NCBI RefSeq assembly: GCF_902498845.1
Contig: NZ_CABVLM010000008.1
Location: 62,001-126,000 of the forward strand
DNA length: 64,000 nucleotides
Direction of reading: 5' to 3'
From: Pseudoalteromonas rhizosphaerae
GTDB lineage: Bacteria > Pseudomonadota > Gammaproteobacteria > Enterobacterales > Alteromonadaceae
Shown: piece by piece, positions 27,976-37,554 of the stretch
Numbering within the stretch: the stretch's first letter is position 1
Layout: each line of letters begins with the position of its first letter
Made by a program: the position numbers and the translations under genes
Notes under the pieces: generated by a model
Told to the model about the DNA's origin: nothing
Databases searched by the model: none
The model's input: only the letters and a program-made list of their open reading frames with translations

Positions 27976-28715
27976 AGCTGCTTTTGAAAACCAGCCTTAT
28001 AAGGCGTTGTGATCTGCTTTAATTGGCATAACTGCTCAAACACCAAGGATAACTGTAACGGCGTGTTTATTTGTCCTTGAAAGCCCGCTAACGGCATTGC
28101 AGGTGCATCTGTTTCAAGTAGTAAGTGCTCCGGTGCTATGTAAGCAACAACGGAACGTGTTTTTTGTGCTCGCTGATAAGTGATCACCCCGCCCACCCCG
28201 AGTTTAAAACCCTGTTTAATATAATACTGTGCTTGTTGTAATGAGCCTGAAAAAGCATGTATAACACCACCACATTTTGGCTTACAGCGCTTAAATGACT
28301 GTGCAATAAGGTCATGGCTTTGTCGATGATGCACAATCAATGGCAATTCAAGCTGATTAGCAAGATCGATATGGTGCTCAAATATCTGCGCTTGCAAAAC
28401 AATATCGTCAATACTGCGGTCAATACCACACTCGCCAATAGCGACCAATTGCTGGCGATGTTGCACAGTAAACTCAGTCAGTTTGGCTAAATGACTGTGG
28501 TGATATTCTGCTAAAAAGTAAGGATGTAAACCTGCACCGATGCGCACTGCAGAATGCTGTTTAGCAAAAGCGCATAAAGAAAGAGATTGTGCCAAAGTGA
28601 TCCCCGGCACGATCAATTTTTCGATCCCCAGCTGCTGACATTGCTGAATTAGCTTGGTGCGGGTGGCATCAAATTCAGTAAAATCTAAATGGCAGTGGGA
28701 ATCAATAAACGCCAT
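27942..28715 (-). CDS. TatD-family metal-dependent hydrolase
   Basis: 257 residues, a TIM-barrel hydrolase of the TatD family, whose members act as DNases. Metal-binding residues are visible: the N-terminal HxH in SHCHLDFTEF, Glu in AIGECGIDRS, His in IVHHRQS, His in GVIHAFSGS and Asp in LLLETDAPAMPL. The closest E. coli relatives are YjjV-type proteins. Its 3' end overlaps the YtjB gene by 34 bases. It lies 6 bases after pdxH, so the two are probably one transcript driven from beyond the tandem repeats. Confidence 0.9.
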   Translation of the reverse strand: MAFIDSHCHLDFTEFDATRTKLIQQCQQLGIEKLIVPGITLAQSLSLCAFAKQHSAVRIGAGLHPYFLAEYHHSHLAKLTEFTVQHRQQLVAIGECGIDRSIDDIVLQAQIFEHHIDLANQLELPLIVHHRQSHDLIAQSFKRCKPKCGGVIHAFSGSLQQAQYYIKQGFKLGVGGVITYQRAQKTRSVVAYIAPEHLLLETDAPAMPLAGFQGQINTPLQLSLVFEQLCQLKQITTPYKAGFQKQLYDSCSELFRI

Positions 28716-28721
28716 AATAAA

Positions 28722-29360
28722 CTATGGGTTTAAACGTGTTATTTGCCAGCTGTTATCAGCTTGTCGCTGATATATAAAACGGTCATGCAGGCGGTGTGCA
28801 CCACCTTGCCAAAACTCAATTTTTGTTGGCACAACACAGTATCCCCCCCAAAAATCTGGCAATGGTATTTCGCCTTTAGCAAACTTGGTTTTCATATTAG
28901 CAAAAGTTTCCATCAACACTTTACGCGATGATACAGGACGGCTTTGCTTTGAAGCCCATGCAGCTAACTGGCTTTCTTTGGGACGTGACAAAAAGTACTT
29001 GGCAACCGCTGAAGTTGGCAGTGGTTGTGCTTCACCATAAACAATCACTTGGCGCTCCATATGGTGCCACGGAAAATGCAAAGAGATTTTATTATTGCCT
29101 TTAAGCTCTTGTGCTTTACGCGAGCCGGTATTGGTAAAAAACACAAACCCGTTATCATCAAGATGCTTTAACAACACAATACGTTGCGAAGGCTGACCGG
29201 TTTCATCAACCGTTGCCACCACCATCGCCGTTGGATCTGGCAGTTTACTTGCTACCGCGTGCTCAAGCCAGGTTTCAAATTGCTTGAATGGATCATCAAG
29301 TAAATTCTCTTCGCTCAGAGCATCTTGCAAATACTCACGACGGATATCTTCAAGTTTCAT
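28722..29360 (-). CDS. pdxH: Pyridoxamine 5'-phosphate oxidase
   Basis: 212 residues, an FMN enzyme that makes pyridoxal 5'-phosphate. Typical blocks are present: [62 protein letters not shown] and the C-terminal [19 protein letters not shown] six to eleven bases before the ATG acts as the ribosome binding site. Directly upstream of that site begins an array of about 17 copies of a 7-bp unit, so any promoter must lie inside or beyond the array. The TatD gene follows by 6 bases. Confidence 0.97.
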   Translation of the reverse strand: MKLEDIRREYLQDALSEENLLDDPFKQFETWLEHAVASKLPDPTAMVVATVDETGQPSQRIVLLKHLDDNGFVFFTNTGSRKAQELKGNNKISLHFPWHHMERQVIVYGEAQPLPTSAVAKYFLSRPKESQLAAWASKQSRPVSSRKVLMETFANMKTKFAKGEIPLPDFWGGYCVVPTKIEFWQGGAHRLHDRFIYQRQADNSWQITRLNP

Positions 29361-29369
29361 AAAATTCCC

Positions 29370-29491
29370 TCTAGGTTCTAGGTTCTAGGTTCTAGGTTCT
29401 AGGTTCTAGGTTCTAGGTTCTAGGTTCTAGGTTCTAGGTTCTAGGTTCTAGGTTCTAGGTTCTAGGTTCTAGGTTCTAGGTTCTAGGTTCT
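29370..29491. repeat. 7-bp tandem repeat array (TTCTAGG)n, about 17 copies
   Basis: 122 bases of uninterrupted TTCTAGG units. The array begins 10 bases before the pdxH start codon and abuts its Shine-Dalgarno. Each unit carries the tetranucleotide CTAG, normally scarce in proteobacterial DNA. Further CCTAG-containing bits (around 29538 and 29555) follow. Confidence 0.97.
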
Positions 29492-29570
29492 TCAAAAATT
29501 TATAAACAACTATCTGTGTGTCAAACTATTCTTAGAACCTAGGGCCTATTTCTTCCTAGTACCTTGTCAC

Positions 29571-29866
29571 TTTTGTATGTGACTTAGGCTAAATAAACTC
29601 ATTAACGCAGCTAAAGCGAACTACACACAGCAGACGTTCACCTAAGTAGTTTAGTCTAAGATAAGGCGGACACTCGACTTATCCCTATGAGCATACGCTC
29701 TTGTATGTGATTAGGGTCAGTAACTAAGTGCCAAACTACACATCTGCAAGTGTAGGAGCGCTAGCAAGGCAGTGAGTTTATTTATGCCAAGGAGCATACG
29801 TATTTTGTATGTGACTTAGGCTAAATAAACTCATTAACGAAGCTAAAGCGAACTACACGCAGCAGA
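29571..29866. repeat. 64-bp direct repeats flanking a structured spacer after argS
   Basis: 29571-29634 and 29803-29866 are almost identical (three differences), both starting TTTTGTATGTGACTTAGG. The spacer holds a partly inverted copy (AGTGAGTTTATTTA at 29771-29784 against TAAATAAACTCATT in the repeats). The second copy ends at the argS stop codon. No gene is seen in this interval. Confidence 0.8.
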
Positions 29867-31609
29867 TTACATTTGCTCCATGACTTCGATGCCTAGTAGA
29901 TCTAAGCCTGTGCGCAGTGTATCCGCTACCAAATTACACAGCACTAAACGGCTATCGCGTACACTTGGCTCTACGCCTTCTTTAAGTACTGGGCAAGCTT
30001 CGTAGAAGGTCATGTATAGGCTGGCAAGCTCGTATAGGTAACTACATAATACGTGCGGTGTTGCCTCACTGATCATTTGATCAAGTACTTCTTCTAATTG
30101 CAGTAGTTTAAGCGCAAGGGTTTTTTCTTGCGGCTCAACAATAGCGACATCTGCGTTTAAACTTGCTGCGTCTACGCCTGATTTACGGAAAATACTGCGT
30201 ACACGAGTATAAGCATATTGTAAATAAGGTGCTGTTGCCCCTTCAAAGCTAAGCATACTGTCCCAGTTGAAAATGTAATCACTGGTACGGTGCTTAGAAA
30301 GGTCAGCATATTTAACTGCGCCAATACCTACTTTACGGGCAATTTCACTGCGCTCTTCATCAGTTAAGTCAGACTCACGTTCAGCAAGCTTAGCAGCAGC
30401 TCGAGTGATTGACTCTTCAAGTAAATCAGCAAGTTTTACCGTGCCACCTGTACGCGTTTTAAATGGTTTGCCGTCTTCACCCATCATGGTGCCAAATGGG
30501 CAAAATTCGTAGCTAGTTTCATCGCGTAGTAAACCGGCTTTACGTGCAGTAAGCTCTACTTGATTGAAGTGTAGGCTTTGACGCGCATCAACAAAAATTA
30601 AAATGCGGGCTGCGCCTAACTTGTTTGAACGGTAATCACAGGCGGCTAAATCGGTGGTTGCGTATAAGAAACCGCCACCTGACTTTTGCACGATAAACAC
30701 TGATGGCTCACCATCTTTATTTGCCAGCTCATCTAAAAACACCACCTGTGCGCCTTGTGACTCAACGGCAATATTCTTATCTTGTAATAACTTAATGATA
30801 TTGTTCAGTTCACTGTTATAAGCACTTTCAGCCATGATGTCGTCTGGTGTAAGCGTTACATTTAAGCGTTTGTATACTTCTTCAGAATGCTTTACCGAGG
30901 TTGCGATAAACAACTTCCATAGTTTTTCACAATGCGCGTCGCCACCTTGTAGTTTTACTACGTAATCACGCGCTTTATCTGCAAAACCTTCTTCATCATC
31001 AAAACGCTTTTTAGCGTCGCGGTAGAAGGTTTCTAGATCAGCAAGTGCCACAGAATCTAAATCAACACCTTGGCTGATTTGATCTTCCAGATGTGCAATC
31101 AGCATACCAAATTGCGTGCCCCAATCGCCCATGTGATTTTGACGAATAACCGTGTCGCCACGAAACTCCAGTGCGCGTACTACTGCATCGCCAATGATCG
31201 TTGAACGTAAATGCCCAACGTGCATTTCTTTAGCAAGATTAGGTGATGAGTAATCAACCACTACTTTTTGCGGTTGTGCATGCTCAGCAACAGCCAGCTT
31301 TGCATCTTGGTTTGCCGCTTTTAAGCTTTGCGCTAAAAACTCAGGTTTTAGGTGAATATTGATAAAACCAGGGCCGGCAATTTCTGTTTTGTCTGCGATA
31401 TCACTTACATCTAAGTGATCAATAATCTGTTGTGCAAGCTCTCGCGGGTTGCTTTTCATTTTTTTAGCAGCGCCCATTGCACCATTAATTTGGTAGTCAC
31501 CAAATTGTGGGCGGGTACTCTGTGTTACCGCAGGGTTAGTATCTGCTGGTAAGCCAGCGCCAGTCATGGCTGCGATGGCTCTTTCAATTAGTAGGGTACG
31601 AATATTCAT
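29867..31609 (-). CDS. argS: Arginyl-tRNA synthetase
   Basis: 580 residues, class I synthetase of normal length. The N-terminal Add1 domain recognises the tRNA D-loop. The HIGH motif appears as [14 protein letters not shown] near 128. The KMSKS loop is replaced by the usual bacterial ArgRS variant region ([13 protein letters not shown]). The C-terminal anticodon-binding domain ends [10 protein letters not shown]. It lies 55 bases after prfC on the same strand. A GC-rich hairpin (31632-31648, AGCCCGC/GCGGGCT) lies between them but is not followed by a T-run in the direction of transcription, so read-through is likely. Confidence 0.97.
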   Translation of the reverse strand: MNIRTLLIERAIAAMTGAGLPADTNPAVTQSTRPQFGDYQINGAMGAAKKMKSNPRELAQQIIDHLDVSDIADKTEIAGPGFINIHLKPEFLAQSLKAANQDAKLAVAEHAQPQKVVVDYSSPNLAKEMHVGHLRSTIIGDAVVRALEFRGDTVIRQNHMGDWGTQFGMLIAHLEDQISQGVDLDSVALADLETFYRDAKKRFDDEEGFADKARDYVVKLQGGDAHCEKLWKLFIATSVKHSEEVYKRLNVTLTPDDIMAESAYNSELNNIIKLLQDKNIAVESQGAQVVFLDELANKDGEPSVFIVQKSGGGFLYATTDLAACDYRSNKLGAARILIFVDARQSLHFNQVELTARKAGLLRDETSYEFCPFGTMMGEDGKPFKTRTGGTVKLADLLEESITRAAAKLAERESDLTDEERSEIARKVGIGAVKYADLSKHRTSDYIFNWDSMLSFEGATAPYLQYAYTRVRSIFRKSGVDAASLNADVAIVEPQEKTLALKLLQLEEVLDQMISEATPHVLCSYLYELASLYMTFYEACPVLKEGVEPSVRDSRLVLCNLVADTLRTGLDLLGIEVMEQM

Positions 31610-31664
31610 GTAATTTATTACCTTTACCAGCCCGCGTTAGCGGGCTTTAAATTAAAATTTGAGT

Positions 31665-33248
31665 CTAATTTTCACGCGTGTGGTTAAATGTCACTTCTGG
31701 ATAGCGCTCAATTGATAAGTTAAGATTTACACGACTCGGCGCTATGTAAGTTAAATTATCGCCGCCATCAAGCGCTAAGTTGCTTTCGCACTTACGTTTA
31801 AAATCTTCAAACTTTTTAACGTCAGTCGAACTTACCCAACGTGCGGTATTTACATTTACGCTTTCGTATAAAGCATCTACGTTATATTCTGCTTTCAAAC
31901 GCGCTACAACCACATCAAACTGCAATATACCAACCGCGCCTACAATTAAGTCGTTATTAATAAGCGGTCTAAATACTTGTACTGCACCTTCTTCAGATAG
32001 CTGTACCAAGCCTTTTAATAATTGCTTTTGCTTAAGTGGATCACGCAGACGAATGCGGCGGAATAATTCCGGCGCAAAGTTTGGAATACCAGTAAATTTA
32101 AGCTTTTCACCTTGTGTGAAGGTATCACCTATCTGGATCGTACCGTGGTTATGTAAACCAATAATATCACCTGCAAAAGCATCACCTGCACGCTCACGAT
32201 CACCCGCCATAAAGGTTACCGCATCAGAAATACTGACTTGTTTACCTATACGCACATGGTTCATTTTCATGCCTTGGCTGTATTTACCCGACACAATACG
32301 CATAAACGCAATACGGTCACGGTGCTTTGGGTCCATATTCGCTTGAATTTTAAATACGAAACCAGTGAAGTTCTCTTCTGTTGCAACAACAGTACGGTCT
32401 TCTGTTTCACGCGGTAATGGCGTTGGTGCCCACTCAGTTAGGCCATCAAGCACATGGTCAACACCAAAGTTACCAAGCGCAGTACCAAAGTACACTGGTG
32501 ATAACTCACCCGCTAAAAATAGCTCTAAATCAAATTCGTGCGATGCACCAATAACAAGTTCTAACTCTTCACGCAGTTGCCCAGCAAGCTCATCGCCAAT
32601 CGCTGCATCAAGCTCAGGATTATCAAGCCCTTTAATGCTGCGTACTTCTTGAATAGTATGACCTTGGCCGGTTTTGTATAATAAGGTCTCGCCGCGATGA
32701 ATATGATAAACACCTTTAAACTCTTTACCACAGCCAATTGGCCATGTGATCGGTGCACAAGCTATATTTAGCTCTGTTTCAACTTCGTCTAACAACTCCA
32801 TCGGATCACGAATATCGCGGTCACATTTATTCATAAATGTGACAATTGGCGTGGTACGTAAGCGCGTTACTTCCATTAATTTACGAGTACGATCTTCAAC
32901 ACCTTTAGCCGCATCGATCACCATCAAACATGAATCGACCGCAGTTAAGGTACGATAAGTATCTTCAGAGAAATCTTCATGTCCTGGGGTATCAAGTAAG
33001 TTTACTAGCGCTTTATTGTATGGGAATTGCATTACAGAGGTCGTGACCGAGATACCACGCTCTTTTTCCATTTCCATCCAGTCAGACTTGGCATGTTGAT
33101 TAGAGCCACGGCCTTTAACGGTACCCGCTTTTTGAATAGCTTGTCCGAACAACAGTACTTTTTCGGTGATGGTAGTTTTACCAGCATCCGGATGCGAGAT
33201 GATCGCGAACGTGCGTCGCGTATTGATTTCGTTTAATAAATTAGACAT
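31665..33248 (-). CDS. prfC: Peptide chain release factor 3
   Basis: 527 residues. RF3 is the GTPase that removes RF1/RF2 from the ribosome after termination. G1 is SHPDAGKTT near 19-27, G2 region [10 protein letters not shown]3 [10 protein letters not shown]4 FMNKCDRD. Domains II and III (about 290-520) include FRIQ-like ribosome-contact blocks and end in [12 protein letters not shown]. It is divergent from the hybrid kinase. prfC, rimI and holD are neighbours in many gammaproteobacteria; here the kinase gene is inserted between them. Confidence 0.97.
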   Translation of the reverse strand: MSNLLNEINTRRTFAIISHPDAGKTTITEKVLLFGQAIQKAGTVKGRGSNQHAKSDWMEMEKERGISVTTSVMQFPYNKALVNLLDTPGHEDFSEDTYRTLTAVDSCLMVIDAAKGVEDRTRKLMEVTRLRTTPIVTFMNKCDRDIRDPMELLDEVETELNIACAPITWPIGCGKEFKGVYHIHRGETLLYKTGQGHTIQEVRSIKGLDNPELDAAIGDELAGQLREELELVIGASHEFDLELFLAGELSPVYFGTALGNFGVDHVLDGLTEWAPTPLPRETEDRTVVATEENFTGFVFKIQANMDPKHRDRIAFMRIVSGKYSQGMKMNHVRIGKQVSISDAVTFMAGDRERAGDAFAGDIIGLHNHGTIQIGDTFTQGEKLKFTGIPNFAPELFRRIRLRDPLKQKQLLKGLVQLSEEGAVQVFRPLINNDLIVGAVGILQFDVVVARLKAEYNVDALYESVNVNTARWVSSTDVKKFEDFKRKCESNLALDGGDNLTYIAPSRVNLNLSIERYPEVTFNHTREN

Positions 33249-33504
33249 GTAAGCCGCTTTAAGTCATAACAAGGCGCAACTAAAAACAAACCTAAGCACA
33301 GGTCTTCGCTACGCACTGTAAATATAAAATAGAATTAGTTACATTATACCTTGTTTGTCTTAGCCAAAAAAGCAACGATTGCAAGTAATTAGCCGATAAC
33401 TTGGTTTAGAATCAGCTCAACCCGTTTGCTGCAGCGAACGCACTAAACTTGTGTAATTTTACGCTAACGCATACTATTGATAGATTACATGGAGGATATT
33501 TTGT

Positions 33505-36192
33505 TTGGGTATGAGAACAAGTAAGTTAAGTATAAGATTATTATGGTATATCACGCCTTTGGTGATTTTACCGTTATTGTTTTTAGGTGGCTTTACTCTC
33601 ACCAACGTTACCAGCTCCACACAAAAACAAGCCGAGCTCATTGTTAGCCGTTTTGTTGAACAGCAACAACAAAAAATGTTCAATTACATCGATTCATTCC
33701 ACTCTACTACAAAGTTACTCTCGGCCTCCCCTGTACTAAGTGACTTTTTAGCAGATGACTTACGCGATAACGGCAATTACACCCGTCGTCTAGGCGCACT
33801 AATGGATGTATTTGCAAGCTATTCAGAAGCTTACCCCGATATTGTTAGCGTAAATTTAGTCTCTCCGGATGGTCAAAGCGACGCCTATTACTCCAGTAAT
33901 TTAAATACCGCTCCAACCAGCTATCCATTTTTCTCACAAGTTTTACAAAGTAACTTACGCCAACAACAGTTTATGGTGCAAAAACAAGATGGCACTACCA
34001 GCTTATATTTTATTCAACGTATTTACAGTGCTGATTACTACCTTAAACGCCCGCAACAACTAGGGTTTATTGTGTTGCATGTTGAGCCATCGATTTTAAA
34101 TACCAGCATTTTAGAAGCGCCCTATAACAATACCTTAAATTTATTACTGACCAGCAATGGCAAAATATTATTTAGCTCAGACTACAATAAGCGCGGTCAA
34201 TATATTAGCGAATATGAGCTGCAACAAATTCACGACTTAGCCGATCTAGGTAAGCTCTCAACCATAGAGTTATCGAGTATTGATAAGGTTGAACGGATGA
34301 TTTACGCCATCCAAATGAGCGGCGGTTATTATTATGTCTCGACCATCCCCAAAGCCTTGCTTTATCAATCCGGCAAAGCGATCAGTTTGATCACCGCCTT
34401 GATTGTGATTATTTCAGTGATCACCCTGCCGATGCTGATTTTTATTGTGGTACGTAATTTACTACTTAACCCAATTGAGTTACTTGGGGCAGCCAGCCAT
34501 CGAGTAGGTGACGGCGATTTGTCGGTATATTTGCCTGCCCATAATAATGATGAGGTGGGGGTATTATTTAATGATTTTAATCACATGGTGAACCAAATTC
34601 GTCATTATCAAGACGAACTTGAAGAATATAAACATCACTTAGAAGATAAAGTCGAAAGCCGTACCAAGGCACTTGAAACCATGAATAGTCAACTCGAGGT
34701 GGCCATTGCCCAAGCGGAACAAGCGAACCAATTAAAAAGCCGCTTTTTAGCCAATATGAGTCATGAAATACGTACACCACTAACCGCCATCATGGGCTTT
34801 ACTGAGCAGCTATTACACAGCCAAAATACAACCGGCGACGCTTGGCACCTAAATACTATATTACGTAACTCTAAACACTTACTTGAACTCATCAATAATA
34901 TTTTAGACTTGTCGAAAATCGAAGCCGAAAAATTAGCTGTTGAAAAAGAACCGCTAGATATTGTGCAGTTAGTTCATGATATTGATTCGATTATTCGTCC
35001 TTTATCACAAGAGAAAAAACTTAACTGCAATATCAATTTTCACTTACCATTACCGCGTATAATTAATAGTGATAGCACTCGTTTAAAGCAAATTCTCATT
35101 AATATTGCCAGCAATGCAGTGAAGTTTACCGAGCAAGGTTTAATTGAATTAGATATTACCTATAACAGTGATTTACAACTCATAGAATTTGCCATTAAAG
35201 ATAGCGGTATTGGCATGTCAGAGCGAGAAGTTGAACGGGTATTCAAACCTTTTGAACAAGCTGATACAACAACAACACGACGCTTTGGCGGCACTGGCTT
35301 AGGCTTATGTATTTCTAAAAATTTAGCACAATTGCTCGGTGGTGATGTTTATGTAACAAGCACGCCAGGCCAAGGAAGCTGTTTCTGCGTGCAAATTGCC
35401 TGTAACTTACCTGCAGATAAACAACAAACAGTGCCAATGCTGACTGAGTTAAGCCAATTAACTCCCGCTAAGGACTTACAGCTTTCATTCGCAGAAAATA
35501 GCTTTGATGCCAATATATTAGTCGCCGAGGATAACCCTGACAACCAAGTACTAATCAAGTTATTACTGCAAACATGGGGGCTTGAGCCTGATATAGCCAA
35601 TAATGGTGCAGAAGCTGTTGAAATGGCGCTGGTGAATGACTATCAATTAATCATTATGGACATGCAAATGCCGGTAATGGGCGGCTTAGAAGCCACACAA
35701 ATGCTCCGCCATGCAGCCTACGATGGGCCGATCATTGCACTTACCGCGAATGTAATGAAACATGACGTAAACACTTATTTGCAAGCCGGTTGCGACGAAG
35801 CACTGGCTAAGCCTATCGATAAAGATGCCTTAGAAAGTGTGCTTGTTAGCTATTTAAATATTGAAAAAGACAGCCAAAATAAATGGGATAGCTTGCTAAA
35901 CAGCGAAAAATTTCAACAGATCAACGACAACTATCGCTTAAAACTGCCAGGTTATTTAACCGACGTTACGCAGCTATACAATAATAGTGAGTGGGAGCAG
36001 CTCAGAGCGCTGGCCCATAGTTTAAAAGGCAGTGCTGGTTGTTTTGGTTTTAGTAATATTCACCATGCGGCGGCCACACTTGAAGATAATTTACGTGGCC
36101 GTGATCACAACCGCCGTGATTATTTAGCACTGAGCTTAATTGAAGCGATAAAATATACCTTGCAACAAGAACAGTCATTAACCAAAAAGTAA
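33505..36192 (+). CDS. Hybrid sensor histidine kinase with receiver and Hpt domains
   Basis: 895 residues if it starts at TTG 33505, which sits nine bases after GGAGG; an ATG at 33511 is the alternative. Layout: membrane helix (about 12-32), extracytoplasmic sensor (33-280), second helix (about 288-312), HAMP (to about 365), coiled coil, HisKA with His420 in NMSHEIRTP. Then HATPase (NIASNAVKFT, DSGIGMS, GGTGLGLCIS), receiver with Asp719 in IIMDMQMPVMGG, and Hpt with His838 in AHSLKGSAGCFG. The four-step phosphorelay design is shared with BarA and ArcB. The sensor is Cache-like by size only. The cognate regulator is not adjacent. The 3' end overlaps rimI by 15 bases on the other strand. Confidence 0.93.
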   Translation: MGMRTSKLSIRLLWYITPLVILPLLFLGGFTLTNVTSSTQKQAELIVSRFVEQQQQKMFNYIDSFHSTTKLLSASPVLSDFLADDLRDNGNYTRRLGALMDVFASYSEAYPDIVSVNLVSPDGQSDAYYSSNLNTAPTSYPFFSQVLQSNLRQQQFMVQKQDGTTSLYFIQRIYSADYYLKRPQQLGFIVLHVEPSILNTSILEAPYNNTLNLLLTSNGKILFSSDYNKRGQYISEYELQQIHDLADLGKLSTIELSSIDKVERMIYAIQMSGGYYYVSTIPKALLYQSGKAISLITALIVIISVITLPMLIFIVVRNLLLNPIELLGAASHRVGDGDLSVYLPAHNNDEVGVLFNDFNHMVNQIRHYQDELEEYKHHLEDKVESRTKALETMNSQLEVAIAQAEQANQLKSRFLANMSHEIRTPLTAIMGFTEQLLHSQNTTGDAWHLNTILRNSKHLLELINNILDLSKIEAEKLAVEKEPLDIVQLVHDIDSIIRPLSQEKKLNCNINFHLPLPRIINSDSTRLKQILINIASNAVKFTEQGLIELDITYNSDLQLIEFAIKDSGIGMSEREVERVFKPFEQADTTTTRRFGGTGLGLCISKNLAQLLGGDVYVTSTPGQGSCFCVQIACNLPADKQQTVPMLTELSQLTPAKDLQLSFAENSFDANILVAEDNPDNQVLIKLLLQTWGLEPDIANNGAEAVEMALVNDYQLIIMDMQMPVMGGLEATQMLRHAAYDGPIIALTANVMKHDVNTYLQAGCDEALAKPIDKDALESVLVSYLNIEKDSQNKWDSLLNSEKFQQINDNYRLKLPGYLTDVTQLYNNSEWEQLRALAHSLKGSAGCFGFSNIHHAAATLEDNLRGRDHNRRDYLALSLIEAIKYTLQQEQSLTKK

Positions 36193-36639
36193 TGTCATTC
36201 CCATTAAGATAGCATCTTCATGGCCATTTTTTGATGGGTCACTACTTGGGTAGTAATTTTTACGTACCGACATTTCACTAAAGCCTGCCTGCTCATATAA
36301 GGCGATGGCACGAGTATTGGTTTCACGTACTTCTAAAAATAAGTTTTCAGCGTGATGCTTTTCGCCGTATTCAATAAACGCTGCAAGCAATTGTTTGGCA
36401 ATCCCCTGCCCCTGAAAATCAGGTGCCACGCAGATATCCATTAAAGTAAAGTCAGGCCCTGCTTTTTCACCGATATAAAAACCAATAAGTTGCTGCTCAT
36501 TAAACGCAGCTAAATTAAAGTAACGCCCAGCGAGACATGATTGCATAGTGTTTACTGTCCACGGATGAGTGTGACACGCGTTCTCAACACGCATCAGCGC
36601 ATCAATGGATAATTCAGTAACAGATTCAAAGGTTATCAA
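36178..36639 (-). CDS. rimI: Ribosomal protein S18 alanine N-acetyltransferase
   Basis: 153 residues, a GNAT acetyltransferase. The acetyl-CoA loop is VAPDFQGQGIAKQLL and the following block LEVRETNTRAIALYEQAGF is the RimI signature, including the catalytic Glu region; KNYYP follows. RimI acetylates the N-terminus of ribosomal protein S18. It overlaps holD by 14 bases on the same strand, indicating translational coupling as in E. coli. Confidence 0.94.
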   Translation of the reverse strand: MITFESVTELSIDALMRVENACHTHPWTVNTMQSCLAGRYFNLAAFNEQQLIGFYIGEKAGPDFTLMDICVAPDFQGQGIAKQLLAAFIEYGEKHHAENLFLEVRETNTRAIALYEQAGFSEMSVRKNYYPSSDPSKNGHEDAILMGMTLLFG

Positions 36640-36934
36640 GGTGTGTGCTCATCAGCGCCCATAGCGCGCGTTTATTATCAGCATTAAGCTGCTGGGTTGG
36701 TAAGCTCAATTGACCATCATGCCATGCAAGCTTATCGCTTTGCACTACTTGGCTAATTTTTAATGGGGCAATAGCGCGATTTAAATCAGCCAATAGCGTT
36801 GTACTTAGCTCTATATTTACCTGCGGCGCTGCACTTGGTGCATCAGAACGTTGTTCAGCGACTGGCTGTAATCGGAAATGCTGATTTAGTTCGAGGTTTT
36901 CTATACCAAAAATAGCTGCGTATCGTGGATGCAT
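36626..36934 (-). CDS. holD: DNA polymerase III psi subunit, short form
   Basis: 102 residues against about 137 in E. coli. The N-terminal stretch (MHPRYAAIFGIENL) and the C-terminal NADNKRALWALMSTHLDNL, resembling the end of other HolD proteins, support the call. The strongest support is position: directly upstream of rimI with overlapping ends. Psi links the clamp loader (through chi) to single-strand binding protein. The middle is Ala/Pro/Gln-rich and poorly conserved. The family diverges fast, so the call is position-weighted. Confidence 0.75.
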   Translation of the reverse strand: MHPRYAAIFGIENLELNQHFRLQPVAEQRSDAPSAAPQVNIELSTTLLADLNRAIAPLKISQVVQSDKLAWHDGQLSLPTQQLNADNKRALWALMSTHLDNL

Positions 36935-36999
36935 AAAAACTCAGTAGATTTAAACACTGGAACAATATAAGAAGTAATCAAGGCTATGTAAAGAAGAAG

Positions 37000-37076
37000 T
37001 GGCAGGGGCGGAGAGACTCGAACTCCCAACCATCGGTTTTGGAGACCGCTGTTCTACCAATTGGAACTACGCCCCT
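37000..37076 (-). tRNA. tRNA-Trp (anticodon CCA)
   Basis: 77 bases including an encoded CCA. The acceptor stem AGGGGCG pairs with CGCCCCT, with a G discriminator. The anticodon loop CTCCAAA shows CCA, and the T arm is GGGAGTTCGAGTCTC. It differs from the E. coli Trp tRNA mainly by one extra base in the D arm region. Confidence 0.97.
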
Positions 37077-37089
37077 GCAATGACGACGA

Positions 37090-37117
37090 ATTATAGAGAA
37101 GTTTCGCTAAAGGTAAA
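37090..37117 (-). promoter_or_regulatory. Promoter of tRNA-Trp
   Basis: On the reverse strand TTTACC, 16 bases, TATAAT, then about 13 bases to the tRNA 5' end. Confidence 0.7.
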
Positions 37118-37159
37118 GAAAAAAATCACTCTTTTAGTTTAACTGCTTTTTAAATAAAC

Positions 37160-37195
37160 AAAACGGCGAATTAGCCAACTAATTCGCCGTTTTTA
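37160..37195. terminator. Strong bidirectional terminator hairpin
   Basis: AAAACGGCGAATTAG, four-base loop and its perfect complement, with T-runs on both strands. No intact gene ends here on either side; see the degraded frames just beyond it. Confidence 0.75.
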
Positions 37196-37199
37196 TAAT

Positions 37200-37554
37200 T
37201 ACTTACCTAAACTAGGATAAGCCTTCATATATCCATGCTCAGAACTTTTTACATTTATGCTGCTCGTCGACGTTTTAGTTCAGCTTTGGCCCAGACTGAG
37301 GATTCGGCCATATCACAACGAAGCCCATGCTTCTTTTCAGTAGTAAGCGCGGTTAAGTTCAATTCTATTCACTTTTTATACTCAACTTGTTGTCCACTTT
37401 TAAAGCGTATCAAAACATGAGCGACCAGCTACATATCAAATCATAGTAAGTGGTGCAGACTCTTGTTGTTAAAACACATAACTCGCTTTTGCCTAAAAGT
37501 TATTTAACGCTCGTCAATATAAAAATATCCTTACTATTTTTTTCTTATTGTTTT
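37200..37554 (-). other. Gap with short degraded reading frames
   Basis: Reading the reverse strand, two protein-like pieces in different frames (TEKKHGLRCDMAESSVWAKA... ending in a stop, then SSEHGYMKAYPSLGK and stop) lead into the terminator at 37160-37195. This looks like the wrecked 3' end of a former gene. I cannot name it, and nothing intact is seen in the interval. Confidence 0.3.

Noticed and set aside
29370..29491. CRISPR array
   Set aside because: The units are 7 bp and contiguous with no spacers, and no cas genes are near.
31630..31650. Terminator between prfC and argS
   Set aside because: The hairpin is good but no T-run follows in the direction of transcription.
37235..37420. 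A 61-codon forward frame near tRNA-Trp
   Set aside because: Arg/Ser/Phe/Cys-rich shadow of the degraded reverse-strand frames, with no ribosome binding site.
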